A model generated the notes under the pieces. The model was not told where the DNA came from and did no database searches. It worked only from the letters and a program-made list of their open reading frames with translations. The translations under genes and the position numbers were made by a program. A stretch of 13,509 nucleotides of DNA from assembly GCA_026986235.1 (NCBI GenBank), contig JALSOY010000103.1, positions 1 through 13,509 of the forward strand, written 5' to 3'. Each line of letters starts with the position of its first letter. Positions within the stretch are counted from its first letter, which is position 1. Positions 7,794 to 13,509 of this stretch are shown one piece after another. This DNA comes from Caldifarciminota bacterium (GTDB taxonomy: Bacteria > Hydrothermota > Hydrothermia > B15-G9 > WFZT01).

Positions 7794-7894
7794 AATCCCC
7801 CTTGGAGAAGGGGGATTTAGGGGGATTGAAATTTTAAGCGGTTTGCACATCCCCCTTTAGTTCCCCCTTCTGAAGGAGGGGGATTTTTCGAACA
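7794..7894. repeat. C5/G5 nested palindromic element, intact copy
   Basis: The element has two hairpins, CCCCCTT-GGAG-AAGGGGG on the left and CCCCCTT-CTGA-AGGAGGGGG on the right, joined by a ~25-base A/T-richer spacer. Including three bases to its left, 11-base termini AAAAATCCCCC (7791-7801) and GGGGGATTTTT (7878-7888) are perfect inverted repeats, so the whole unit can also fold as one long palindrome. Its right 47 bases (7848-7894) differ from 10530-10576 at only one position. It looks like a small non-autonomous repeat family; no transposase is present nearby. Confidence 0.85.
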
Positions 7895-7909
7895 ACCTCT
7901 CTCTGTAAA

Positions 7910-7937
7910 TTGACAGTAAATAATGAATGCCTAAAAA
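7910..7937 (+). promoter_or_regulatory. probable promoter of the rsmI operon
   Basis: A perfect TTGACA (7910-7915) is followed after 16 bases by TAAAAA (7932-7937), a 4/6 match to the -10 box. The start point would fall at about 7944-7945, on the ATG used for rsmI, implying a leaderless mRNA. The -35 lies 15 bases beyond the right end of the repeat element. Confidence 0.5.
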
Positions 7938-7944
7938 TTGGGAA

Positions 7945-8619
7945 ATGTCCGGCAGACTTTATGTCGTTGCGACTCCCATTGGAAATATCAAGGATATTAC
8001 AATCAGGGCACTTGATGTGTTGAGGGAAGTGGATCTCATTCTGTGTGAGGATACCCGCAGGACGAGACAGCTTTTAAGTCACTATGGAATAAGTAACGAA
8101 CTTCTTTCTTACAACGAGCACAACGAGAGGGAGAGGATACCTCTGGTTTTGAGTTACCTCAAGGAGGGTAAGGAAATAGCCCTGGTATCGGATGCCGGTA
8201 CACCGGGGATTTCGGATCCCGGCTACAGACTGGTTAGAGAAGCCCGGATAAAAGGCTTTGAGGTTTTATCCGTCCCTGGTCCTTCAGCGATAATAGCCGC
8301 ACTTTCCGTGTCGGGCCTTCCAACTGATAGATTTGTCTTTGAGGGTTTTCTACCCCGCAGAAAAGGAAAGAGATTGAAAAGGCTTGAGTTTTTGAAAAAC
8401 GAGGATAGAACGATTATAATTTATGAGTCGGTTCACAGGATAGAGAGGACCCTCCAGGAGATTTTAGAAGTAATAGGTGATAGAGAGATTGCTGTATGCA
8501 GGGAATTGACCAAGGTGTTTGAAGAGGTAAAATACGGGAAATTGAGCACCATTATCAATGAAGGGATTACGAAAAAGGGTGAATTTGTAATAGTTCTGAG
8601 GGGAAAGGATGAGTCTTGA
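7945..8619 (+). CDS. rsmI: 16S rRNA (cytidine(1402)-2'-O)-methyltransferase RsmI
   Basis: RsmI uses S-adenosylmethionine to 2'-O-methylate C1402 of 16S rRNA in the ribosomal P site. It is a tetrapyrrole-methylase-fold protein. Visible family blocks are LYVVATPIGNIKDIT, CEDTRRTRQLLSHYGI, SDAGTPGISDPGYRLV, VPGPSAIIAALSVSGLP and YESVHRIERTL. I chose ATG 7945 (MSGRLYVV) because the family usually starts close to LYVVATPIGN and the promoter places the start point there. An in-frame ATG at 7927 would add six residues; neither has a Shine-Dalgarno site. At about 224 residues it is shorter than E. coli RsmI (286) and stops just after EFVIVLRG, so it lacks the C-terminal extension. It overlaps the next gene by 11 bases. 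Confidence 0.93.
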   Translation: MSGRLYVVATPIGNIKDITIRALDVLREVDLILCEDTRRTRQLLSHYGISNELLSYNEHNERERIPLVLSYLKEGKEIALVSDAGTPGISDPGYRLVREARIKGFEVLSVPGPSAIIAALSVSGLPTDRFVFEGFLPRRKGKRLKRLEFLKNEDRTIIIYESVHRIERTLQEILEVIGDREIAVCRELTKVFEEVKYGKLSTIINEGITKKGEFVIVLRGKDES

Positions 8620-9190
8620 GGTTTTAAAAAAGAAGGGAAAGGCATCCCTCAGACCCTTTGTGGTCTTGATGATCAGACTCGGTGTCTCGGCGGATGTGCT
8701 GAGTGTAACCGGATTTCTTGTAACCATCTTAATAGGTTATTTTTATGCCAGGGGCAACTTACTTTTAGGGGGTATATTCATACTTCTCTCCGGTCTTTTT
8801 GACGCCATAGACGGAGAAGTTGCGAGGGCAACGGGGAAAAGCTCGAAGAAGGGGGCTCTACTCGATTCCAGCATCGACAGGGCATCGGAATTCTTCATCT
8901 TCGGAGGGCTTCTGTACCACTTCCGGTTTGATAGTATCTCTTTTGTGATCATCTACCTCTCCCTTATATTTTCGATTCTGGTAAGCTACATGCGTGCCAG
9001 GGGAGAAGGACTTGGATATTCTGCCAAATCGGGCTTGATGGATCGGTCCGGAAGGATGATATATTTATTCCTTGCGTCCCTTTTTGGGGAAAGGGCATTT
9101 ATCCCTTTGATGGCCGTCTTCATGATGTTAACATTTCTAACGGTCATCCAGAGATGGTTGGTTTTGAGAAAAATTCTATCTGAAAAATAA
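8609..9190 (+). CDS. CDP-alcohol phosphatidyltransferase, probably phosphatidylinositol phosphate synthase
   Basis: The 193-residue membrane protein carries the complete CDP-alcohol phosphotransferase signature D65-x2-D68-G-x2-A-R73-x8-G82-x3-D86-x3-D90. Hydrophobic segments around 27-46, 51-66, 95-125 and 150-185 fit the six-helix family fold. The segment SYMRARGEGLG (126-136) followed by GLMDRSGR (142-149) resembles the inositol-phosphate-binding region of actinobacterial PgsA1-type phosphatidylinositol phosphate synthases and archaeal archaetidylinositol phosphate synthases, more than the glycerol-phosphate-using PgsA. The next gene makes the expected acceptor, inositol 1-phosphate, which supports this. 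The start has GAGGGG (8598-8603) five bases upstream and lies inside rsmI. Family is certain; acceptor choice is inference. A di-myo-inositol-phosphate-phosphate synthase role is an alternative, but that needs a cytidylyltransferase domain or partner not seen here. Confidence 0.85.
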   Translation: MSLEVLKKKGKASLRPFVVLMIRLGVSADVLSVTGFLVTILIGYFYARGNLLLGGIFILLSGLFDAIDGEVARATGKSSKKGALLDSSIDRASEFFIFGGLLYHFRFDSISFVIIYLSLIFSILVSYMRARGEGLGYSAKSGLMDRSGRMIYLFLASLFGERAFIPLMAVFMMLTFLTVIQRWLVLRKILSEK

Positions 9191-9201
9191 GGAGGTAAGA
9201 A

Positions 9202-10290
9202 ATGGGAGAAATCAGAGTTGCGATTATTGGAGTTGGTAATTGCGCATCAAGTCTTGTGCAGGGAGTTTATTATTACAGAAATGCGGCACCGGACGATTTT
9301 ATTCCGGGAATCATGCATGTCGTCTTTGGTGGTTACCACATCAATGACATCAAGTTCTGCTGCGCCTTTGACATAAACAGGACGAAGGTGGGTAAGGACC
9401 TTGCCGAGGCGATCTTTGCGCATCCCAACAACACATACAAGTTTACGGATGTTCCCAAGCTCGGGGTTAAAGTCTATCGTGGAATGACACACGATGGGAT
9501 TGGAAAGTATCTTGAAGGTATCATCGAGAAGGCTCCCGGCCCCACAGACGATGTGGCAAAGATTTTGAGGGAGGAAGGTGCTGATGTGGTGATTAACTTC
9601 CTTCCTGTAGGTTCAGAGGAAGCTACGAAGTGGTATGTGGAGCAGACGATCCAGGCCGGAGCTGCCTTTGTCAATGGAATCCCTGTCTTTATAGCAAGCT
9701 CTGAATACTGGTCCAAGAGATTTGAAGATGCGGGGCTCCCGGTCCTTGGAGACGACATTAAGTCACAGGTAGGAGCCACGATTCTTCACAGGACACTCGT
9801 TCAACTCTTCCTGGACAGAGGGGTTAAGCTCGAGAGAACTTCCCAGCTGAATGTCGGTGGAAACACGGACTTTCTCAACATGCTGGAGAGGGAGAGGCTG
9901 CACTCGAAGAAAATTTCAAAGACCCAGGCGGTAACCTCTCTCCTGCCGTACGACATAGGTGAGGAGAATGTTTACATTGGCCCTTCTGACTATGTGGCGT
10001 GGCTCAAGGACAGAAAATGGGCCTACATGAGACTTGAAGGCAGGACATTTGGCGATGTGCCTCTCAACATAGAACTGAAACTCGAGGTCTGGGACTCTCC
10101 CAACTCGGCGGGCGTGATGATAGATGCCATAAGGGCGGCGAAGATTGCGAAGGACAGAGGGCTCAAGGGCGCAATAATTGAGCCATCTGCCTACTTCTTC
10201 AAGTCTCCTCCGAAACAGATACCTGATTTCCGGGCAAGGGAGATTCTGGAGGAGTGGATAAAGAAGAACACGGAGAAGGTAGAGGAATAG
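9202..10290 (+). CDS. inositol-3-phosphate synthase (L-myo-inositol-1-phosphate synthase)
   Basis: The enzyme converts glucose 6-phosphate to myo-inositol 1L-phosphate using bound NAD. At 362 residues it is the compact prokaryotic form found in Actinobacteria, Thermotogota and archaea. Visible motifs are the NAD-binding start VAIIGVGNCASSLVQG (6-21), NFLPVGSEEAT (132-142), GDDIKSQVGATILHR (183-197), QLNVGGNTDFLNM (215-227) and SKKISKT (235-241), the last three lining the active site with conserved lysines. Start ATG 9202 has GGAGG (9191-9195) six bases upstream, overlapping the end of the preceding gene. It is the last gene of the rsmI operon; a strong terminator begins 20 bases after the stop. 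With the upstream phosphatidyltransferase it forms a likely inositol-phospholipid pathway. Confidence 0.96.
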   Translation: MGEIRVAIIGVGNCASSLVQGVYYYRNAAPDDFIPGIMHVVFGGYHINDIKFCCAFDINRTKVGKDLAEAIFAHPNNTYKFTDVPKLGVKVYRGMTHDGIGKYLEGIIEKAPGPTDDVAKILREEGADVVINFLPVGSEEATKWYVEQTIQAGAAFVNGIPVFIASSEYWSKRFEDAGLPVLGDDIKSQVGATILHRTLVQLFLDRGVKLERTSQLNVGGNTDFLNMLERERLHSKKISKTQAVTSLLPYDIGEENVYIGPSDYVAWLKDRKWAYMRLEGRTFGDVPLNIELKLEVWDSPNSAGVMIDAIRAAKIAKDRGLKGAIIEPSAYFFKSPPKQIPDFRAREILEEWIKKNTEKVEE

Positions 10291-10310
10291 TGGATTTTAA
10301 TCAGGGTATG

Positions 10311-10343
10311 GGGGCGGCTCCCGAAGGGAGCCGCCCCTTTTTT
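10311..10343 (+). terminator. strong intrinsic terminator of the rsmI operon
   Basis: A perfect 12-bp stem (GGGGCGGCTCCC at 10311-10322 with its complement at 10326-10337) closes a 3-base loop GAA and is followed by six Ts. It lies 20 bases after the inositol-phosphate synthase stop. Confidence 0.95.
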
Positions 10344-10403
10344 ATTACAGTGGTACAGTCATGAACTCCTCTCTCCAGCTGAATAAAGGAAATTTGTCGG
10401 TGA
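10344..10403. other. intergenic spacer without recognised feature
   Basis: Nothing identifiable lies between the terminator and the next repeat array. An open frame starting at 10361 runs on into the repeat; it has no ribosome site and encodes the low-complexity peptide typical of these repeats, so I do not call it a gene. Confidence 0.5.
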
Positions 10404-10478
10404 GCATCCCCCCTTCTTGCGAGGAGGGATTTTCGTCTCGTAAAATCTCACCTGGTGAAGGGGTTTTTCTCCTCGAAC
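10404..10478. repeat. C5/G5 repeat array, degenerate leading units
   Basis: Imperfect hairpins (CATCCCCCCTTCTTGCGAGG, then CACCTGGTGAAGGGG) correspond in order and content to 7488-7605. The region ends in CTCCTCGAACA, repeating the TTCGAACA-type motif found at the right ends of the full elements. Confidence 0.65.
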
Positions 10479-10576
10479 AATCCCCCTTGGTGAAGGGGGA
10501 GACAGGGGGATTGAAATTCAATCGGAAAACATCCCCCTTTAGTTCCCCCTTCTGAAGAAGGGGGATTTTTCGAACA
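10479..10576. repeat. C5/G5 nested palindromic element, intact copy
   Basis: Same architecture as 7794-7894: left hairpin CCCCCTT-GGTG-AAGGGGG, a spacer three bases shorter, and right hairpin CCCCCTT-CTGA-AGAAGGGGG ending TTTTTCGAACA. The right 47 bases differ from the 7794 copy at one position, while the spacer differs considerably, so the hairpin arms are the conserved part. It ends 16 bases before the -35 box of the promoter at 10593. Confidence 0.85.
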
Positions 10577-10592
10577 TCCTCGCATCAGGGGG

Positions 10593-10621
10593 TTGATTTT
10601 ATCTTGACAGGGGGGTATAAT
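10593..10621 (+). promoter_or_regulatory. sigma70-type promoter in front of a short terminated unit
   Basis: TTGATT (10593-10598), a 17-base spacer and a perfect TATAAT (10616-10621) give a start near 10628. A TTGACA is also present at 10604-10609, but it is only six bases from the -10 and cannot serve as its -35. The only thing between this promoter and the terminator at 10687 is the RNA described next. Confidence 0.65.
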
Positions 10622-10627
10622 ATTAGA

Positions 10628-10725
10628 GGCTTAACGATGACGATCTTTAAATAAGAAAGAAATCCCCATCCAACCACCCCCTCCTGCCCCAGGGAGTCCG
10701 TCCCCGCTCCCTGGGGATTTTTTTT
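10628..10725 (+). ncRNA. candidate small RNA or transcribed leader/attenuator
   Basis: A promoter and a strong intrinsic terminator bracket about 98 bases with no credible coding capacity (the only ATG frame, at 10637, has five codons). The middle is an unpaired-looking C-rich stretch with CCCCCTCCT (10677-10685), which contains the exact complement of the AGGAGG ribosome site used by genes in this window. AAATCCCCA (10660-10668) can pair over nine bases with TGGGGATTT (10712-10720), which includes the 3' arm of the terminator stem, so two exclusive folds are possible. It could be a free small RNA acting on ribosome sites, or a leader controlling read-through into the transporter at 10742. 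It does not resemble 4.5S, 6S or tmRNA. Confidence 0.4.
10687..10725 (+). terminator. intrinsic terminator after the candidate small RNA
   Basis: A perfect 10-bp stem (CCCCAGGGAG at 10687-10696 with CTCCCTGGGG at 10707-10716) and a 10-base loop are followed by A and eight Ts. It lies only 16 bases before the transporter start codon. Confidence 0.9.
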
Positions 10726-10729
10726 CCTG

Positions 10730-10735
10730 TATAAT
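10730..10735 (+). promoter_or_regulatory. -10 box placing a start point on the transporter ATG
   Basis: A perfect TATAAT preceded by TG ends six bases before ATG 10742, so initiation would fall on the A of the start codon and give a leaderless mRNA. No good -35 sits 16-18 bases upstream; that space is the terminator stem. There is no Shine-Dalgarno site. Confidence 0.5.
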
Positions 10736-10741
10736 TTTTAC

Positions 10742-11587
10742 ATGTCTGCATTTTTCCTTGTACTTATCTGTGTATCTCTCTGGGCCCTTATACCTGTTGT
10801 ATCAAAGTTGGGGCAGGTGACTCTCGACAACCACCAGTTCCTCTTCTGGTCAAGCCTTATATCCACTGCAGGTCTGTCAGTTCCACTGTATACGAGGAGA
10901 AAAACTCTCAAAAATTATAGTATCTTCGACTACGGTTACATGATCTTTCTCGGATTTCTTGGGACATACTTCTACTACATTCTCCTCTACTATGCCTATG
11001 CAAAGACTCATGGTATTGAGGTTCTCATTCTTCAATACAGCTGGCCTCTTTTTACAATGTTGTTTTCCGCCATTATCCTGAAGGAGAGATTAAGTTTCCG
11101 CAGAATCTTATCAGGTTTTCTCGGTTTTGTTGCAGTAATACTGGTCATTACAGGTGGCAGGTTAAGCGGTTTACACATAGTGAAGATTGATCTGGTGGTC
11201 ATTTTTGCCGCCTTTGTCTTTGCAATGTTTTCCATTTTAAGCAAAGATGTGAATTACGATCCCTTTGTTTTGATCTTCGTCTATTTCGGGAGTGCGGCAG
11301 TGTTTTCATTCATTTCCATGATGGCTCTCTCTCACCCTGCGGTTCCGGCAGGAGGTGCCTGGATACCCGTTGTGGTAAACGGGCTGTTTGTAAATGGTTA
11401 TTCTTACCTGTTCTGGATCCTTGCTCTCAGGAGGGCTGACGCTTCTTATGTTGCACCATTTGTCTTTATAACGCCGGTTTTATCGACAATGTATCTCGTG
11501 TTATTTATGAGCGAGAGGCTCAGCCCGGTTTACGGGCTGAGCCTCTCGCTCATAATCCTCTCAGGCCTCCTCAATTCGCGAACTTAA
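10742..11587 (+). CDS. DMT superfamily (EamA) transporter
   Basis: The 281-residue protein is almost wholly hydrophobic, with about ten membrane segments in two EamA repeats. The repeat-end signatures are LQYSWPLFTMLFSAIILKERLS (about 97-118) and VAPFVFITPVLSTMYLVLFMSERLS (about 237-261), each with the typical ER-L-S motif. Such carriers export or import amino acids, nucleotides or other small metabolites; the substrate cannot be told. The ATG lacks a ribosome site and follows a -10 box by six bases. Codons 255-272 form a perfect 23-bp hairpin in the DNA (see 11505-11555). The stop overlaps the stop of the convergent adenine deaminase gene by four bases. It stands alone rather than in an operon. 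Confidence 0.92.
   Translation: MSAFFLVLICVSLWALIPVVSKLGQVTLDNHQFLFWSSLISTAGLSVPLYTRRKTLKNYSIFDYGYMIFLGFLGTYFYYILLYYAYAKTHGIEVLILQYSWPLFTMLFSAIILKERLSFRRILSGFLGFVAVILVITGGRLSGLHIVKIDLVVIFAAFVFAMFSILSKDVNYDPFVLIFVYFGSAAVFSFISMMALSHPAVPAGGAWIPVVVNGLFVNGYSYLFWILALRRADASYVAPFVFITPVLSTMYLVLFMSERLSPVYGLSLSLIILSGLLNSRT
11505..11555. repeat. perfect 23-bp inverted repeat within the transporter 3' end
   Basis: The arms 11505-11527 and 11533-11555 are exact reverse complements around a 5-base loop GTTTA. The arms include GAGCGAGAGGCTCAGCCCG and its complement. In the plus direction the hairpin is inside the reading frame, 29 bases before the stop codon. In the minus direction it starts 28 bases after the adenine deaminase stop, where it could act as a 3'-end structure for that mRNA. 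Neither side has a T-run, so it is not a standard intrinsic terminator. Confidence 0.9.
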
Positions 11588-13257
11588 GTAAACACATCAA
11601 CCACTCTGAAATCCTCGATGAGACCGATGTCCGTCAGTTTCAACCTGGGTATCACCGGGAGAGCGAGAAAACTGAGTTGCATGAAAGGATTTTTCAATCT
11701 CCCTCCGAGTTCCCGGTAGGCCTGATTCAAACTTCCTTCCAGAGAAGCAAGTTCTTCAGCCTCCCGATCAGCCATCAGGCCTGCAACGGGAAGGGCAAGA
11801 GAGGCAAGAACCTTTCCCTTTTCTACCACGACAAGTCCACCCCCCATGTCCTTAAGCACATCCACCGCATAAAGGATGTCCTCATCATCCACACCTGCAA
11901 CAATTACATTGTGACTATCGTGCGCAACTGTCGAACCTATTGCGCCCCTCTTTATCCCGAATCCCCTCACGAAGCCCACTCCTACATTCCCCGTGCCCCT
12001 GTGTCTTTCCCAGACTGTCAGCTTGATAATGTCTCGTTGGGGATCAGAAACCACATAGCCTCCCTTTATCCGTGGCTCACAAAAATCCTGTTCGGTAAGA
12101 AGATTCCCCTCAATTATCCGGATGACACGGATCCTGCCGGATCTTGATGGGATTTTTACCTTACTCTGATCAACTTTGATGTTAAAGTTCCCTATCCTTC
12201 TTTCTGAAACTTCGGGAAAGGTGAAGTTCAAAGCCCCGTTTTTTACCACAATCCTCCCTTTTTTAACCACGAATTCAATATTAAGGTTCTCGTCAAATGC
12301 GACCATGTCCGCAAGTTTTCCCGGCACAATCTCTCCCCTATCGTGCAATCTGAAATAACCTGCAGTATTGATGGTAACCAGTCTGATAGCTGTGACCAGA
12401 TCCATGCCATGGTCAAGTGCCTTTTTTATAATGCCGTCAAGATGCCCTTCTTCTACAAATGTGGAAGGATGTCTGTCATCTGAGACGAAGGAAAAAAACG
12501 GCCAGTTTCTGCTATTAACCACTTCAACAAGGGATACGAGATTTCGTGCAGCAGTACCCTCCCTGATCATCACATGCATCCCCTTTTTCACTTTTTCAAT
12601 GGCCTCCCGGGCTTCCGTGCATTCGTGGTCTGAATATATACCTGCGGAAATGTAAGCGTTAAGATCTTTTTCTTTGAGAAGTGGGGCGTGTCCATCCTGA
12701 ATTTCGAAGATCCCGAGTTTTGAGATTACTTCTGGAATATTATGGACAATACCGGGAAAGTTCATCATTTCTCCAAGTCCCACAATTCTACTAAAAGATT
12801 TGAGTTTTTTCAGTTCTTCAGGTGTAATCTTTGCTCCTGCCGTCTCGAGGTCGGTTGCAGGTACACATGAAGGTGCTGTGTAAAATATGTCCACAGGTAG
12901 GTTTTCAGAATCCCTGACCATGAATTCAATCCCCTGGATACCGAGGACATTGGCTATCTCGTGTGGATCAGCGATCACGGTGGTCGTGCCACGATATACT
13001 ACGGTTTTTGCGAAAAATACTGGAGTCATCATGGAGCTTTCTATGTGGATGTGACCTTCAATAAAACCGGGGGAAAGGAAAAGTCCACCGAGATCAAGTT
13101 CCTCAATCCCCGAATACTCCCCTATTCCGGCAATTCTATCACCTGCAACGGCAACGGATGTCTCTTCCACATCCCCGGTTCTCACATTTATGAGCCTTGC
13201 ATTTTTTAAAACAAGATCTGCTGGCATTCTACCGGCGGCTACATCAACGACTTTCAT
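11584..13257 (-). CDS. ade: adenine deaminase
   Basis: Adenine deaminase converts adenine to hypoxanthine and ammonia in purine salvage. It is an amidohydrolase-superfamily metalloenzyme of about 557 residues, close to the family norm (~570-600). Visible motifs are the metal-binding GFIEGHIHIESSMMTP, TTTVIADPHEIANVLG, GLGEMMNFPG, DGHAPLL with the following SDHE, and SDDRHPS; the C-terminal ade-type domain carries VAHDSHNVIVAG. The start ATG 13257 overlaps the cinA stop as ATGA and has GGAG (13266-13269) eight bases upstream. A GTG at 13266 is in frame but overlaps that site. The stop overlaps the convergent transporter's stop in the palindrome ACTTAAGT. Confidence 0.95.
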   Translation of the reverse strand: MKVVDVAAGRMPADLVLKNARLINVRTGDVEETSVAVAGDRIAGIGEYSGIEELDLGGLFLSPGFIEGHIHIESSMMTPVFFAKTVVYRGTTTVIADPHEIANVLGIQGIEFMVRDSENLPVDIFYTAPSCVPATDLETAGAKITPEELKKLKSFSRIVGLGEMMNFPGIVHNIPEVISKLGIFEIQDGHAPLLKEKDLNAYISAGIYSDHECTEAREAIEKVKKGMHVMIREGTAARNLVSLVEVVNSRNWPFFSFVSDDRHPSTFVEEGHLDGIIKKALDHGMDLVTAIRLVTINTAGYFRLHDRGEIVPGKLADMVAFDENLNIEFVVKKGRIVVKNGALNFTFPEVSERRIGNFNIKVDQSKVKIPSRSGRIRVIRIIEGNLLTEQDFCEPRIKGGYVVSDPQRDIIKLTVWERHRGTGNVGVGFVRGFGIKRGAIGSTVAHDSHNVIVAGVDDEDILYAVDVLKDMGGGLVVVEKGKVLASLALPVAGLMADREAEELASLEGSLNQAYRELGGRLKNPFMQLSFLALPVIPRLKLTDIGLIEDFRVVDVFT

Positions 13258-13509
13258 TTCGTACACTCCAGGATTTTTCTCCTTGCAAGATCGAGGATAG
13301 TGTATGCAGCCTGTTTTTTCACAAAGAGTCTATCTCCTTTAAAGACCTTTTTTTTCACCGTGACATCACCTCTGAAAGAGACGGCCATGTAAACGAGGCC
13401 CACGGGTTTTTCCGGAGTACCACCTGTGGGACCTGCGATACCGGTTGTGGCAAGTCCCACATCGGTTTTCAGGAGTTTTCTCACACCCTCTGCCATCATA
13501 ACTGCCGTG
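13254..13509 (-). CDS. CinA family nicotinamide-nucleotide amidohydrolase domain, 5' end outside the window
   Basis: About 85 codons of the C-terminal part are visible. The frame stays open to the window edge (TAV before MMAEGVRKLL), so the gene continues beyond 13509. The diagnostic CinA block TTGIAGPTGGTPEKPVGLVY is present, followed by a charged strand pair and a terminal helix. This domain (PncC) deamidates nicotinamide mononucleotide to nicotinic acid mononucleotide in the pyridine nucleotide cycle. Whether a full-length CinA with the N-terminal MoeA-like domain or a stand-alone PncC is encoded cannot be seen. It overlaps adenine deaminase by four bases, forming a leftward operon. Confidence 0.9.
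   Translation of the reverse strand, partial: TAVMMAEGVRKLLKTDVGLATTGIAGPTGGTPEKPVGLVYMAVSFRGDVTVKKKVFKGDRLFVKKQAAYTILDLARRKILECTK

Noticed and set aside
7488..7894. CRISPR array
   Set aside because: Repeats are palindromic, irregular in length and spacing, and the spacers are not unique uniform segments; no cas gene is present.
8609..10290. Complete di-myo-inositol phosphate (compatible solute) pathway
   Set aside because: No inositol-1-phosphate cytidylyltransferase domain is present in either protein or elsewhere in the window.
10361..10555. 64-codon open frame after the rsmI operon terminator
   Set aside because: It translates repeat DNA (SPLVKGETGGL-type peptide) and has no promoter or ribosome site of its own.
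10604..10621. TTGACA-TATAAT pair as one promoter
   Set aside because: The spacer is only six bases; TTGATT at 10593 gives the proper 17.
10637..10654. Five-codon frame MTIFK as an attenuator leader peptide
   Set aside because: A GAGG lies seven bases upstream, but it would sit at the very 5' end of the RNA, and the peptide has no codon run that could sense an amino acid.

Overview
The window comes from a bacterium I cannot place firmly. Arg codons are mostly AGG/AGA and the proteins are rich in Lys, Glu and Ile, as in many thermophiles. RuvC carries a catalytic His variant known from Thermus, and inositol-1-phosphate synthase is of the compact prokaryotic type. C5/G5 hairpin repeats fill the intergenic DNA, as in several uncultured lineages. 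A deep-branching, possibly thermophilic candidate phylum is my guess, with low confidence.

Layout. Positions 1-209 hold degenerate C5/G5 hairpins downstream of a leftward operon. That operon (7422 to 210, minus strand) is tightly packed: a DUF4159 protein, YebC, RuvC, RuvA, RuvB, an S9 serine peptidase and a long-chain acyl-CoA synthetase. Its promoter (TTGAGA-17-TATAAT) lies just before the DUF4159 start. A 544-base divergent intergenic region (7383-7926) carries repeat units. Rightward from it runs rsmI, a CDP-alcohol phosphatidyltransferase of the phosphatidylinositol-phosphate-synthase type, and inositol-1-phosphate synthase, ending at a strong intrinsic terminator (10311-10343). The next 398 bases (10344-10741) hold another repeat copy, then a promoter and second terminator that bracket a possible ~98-nt small RNA or leader. 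A DMT/EamA transporter follows. It converges on, and overlaps by 4 bases, a leftward cinA-ade pair; the cinA fragment runs off the right edge.

How the genes work together. YebC-RuvC-RuvA-RuvB is the classic Holliday-junction module, here co-transcribed with an uncharacterised DUF4159 protein and two metabolic enzymes. The phosphatidyltransferase and inositol-1-phosphate synthase form a plausible two-step route from glucose-6-phosphate to phosphatidylinositol phosphate. Adenine deaminase and CinA point to purine and pyridine-nucleotide salvage.

The least ordinary features are non-coding: a ~100-bp nested palindromic repeat in near-identical copies 2.7 kb apart, the orphan promoter/terminator unit with a C-rich anti-Shine-Dalgarno stretch and a competing stem, a perfect 23-bp hairpin inside the 3' end of the transporter gene, and a pattern in which operon-leading genes look leaderless while several internal genes have strong Shine-Dalgarno sites.
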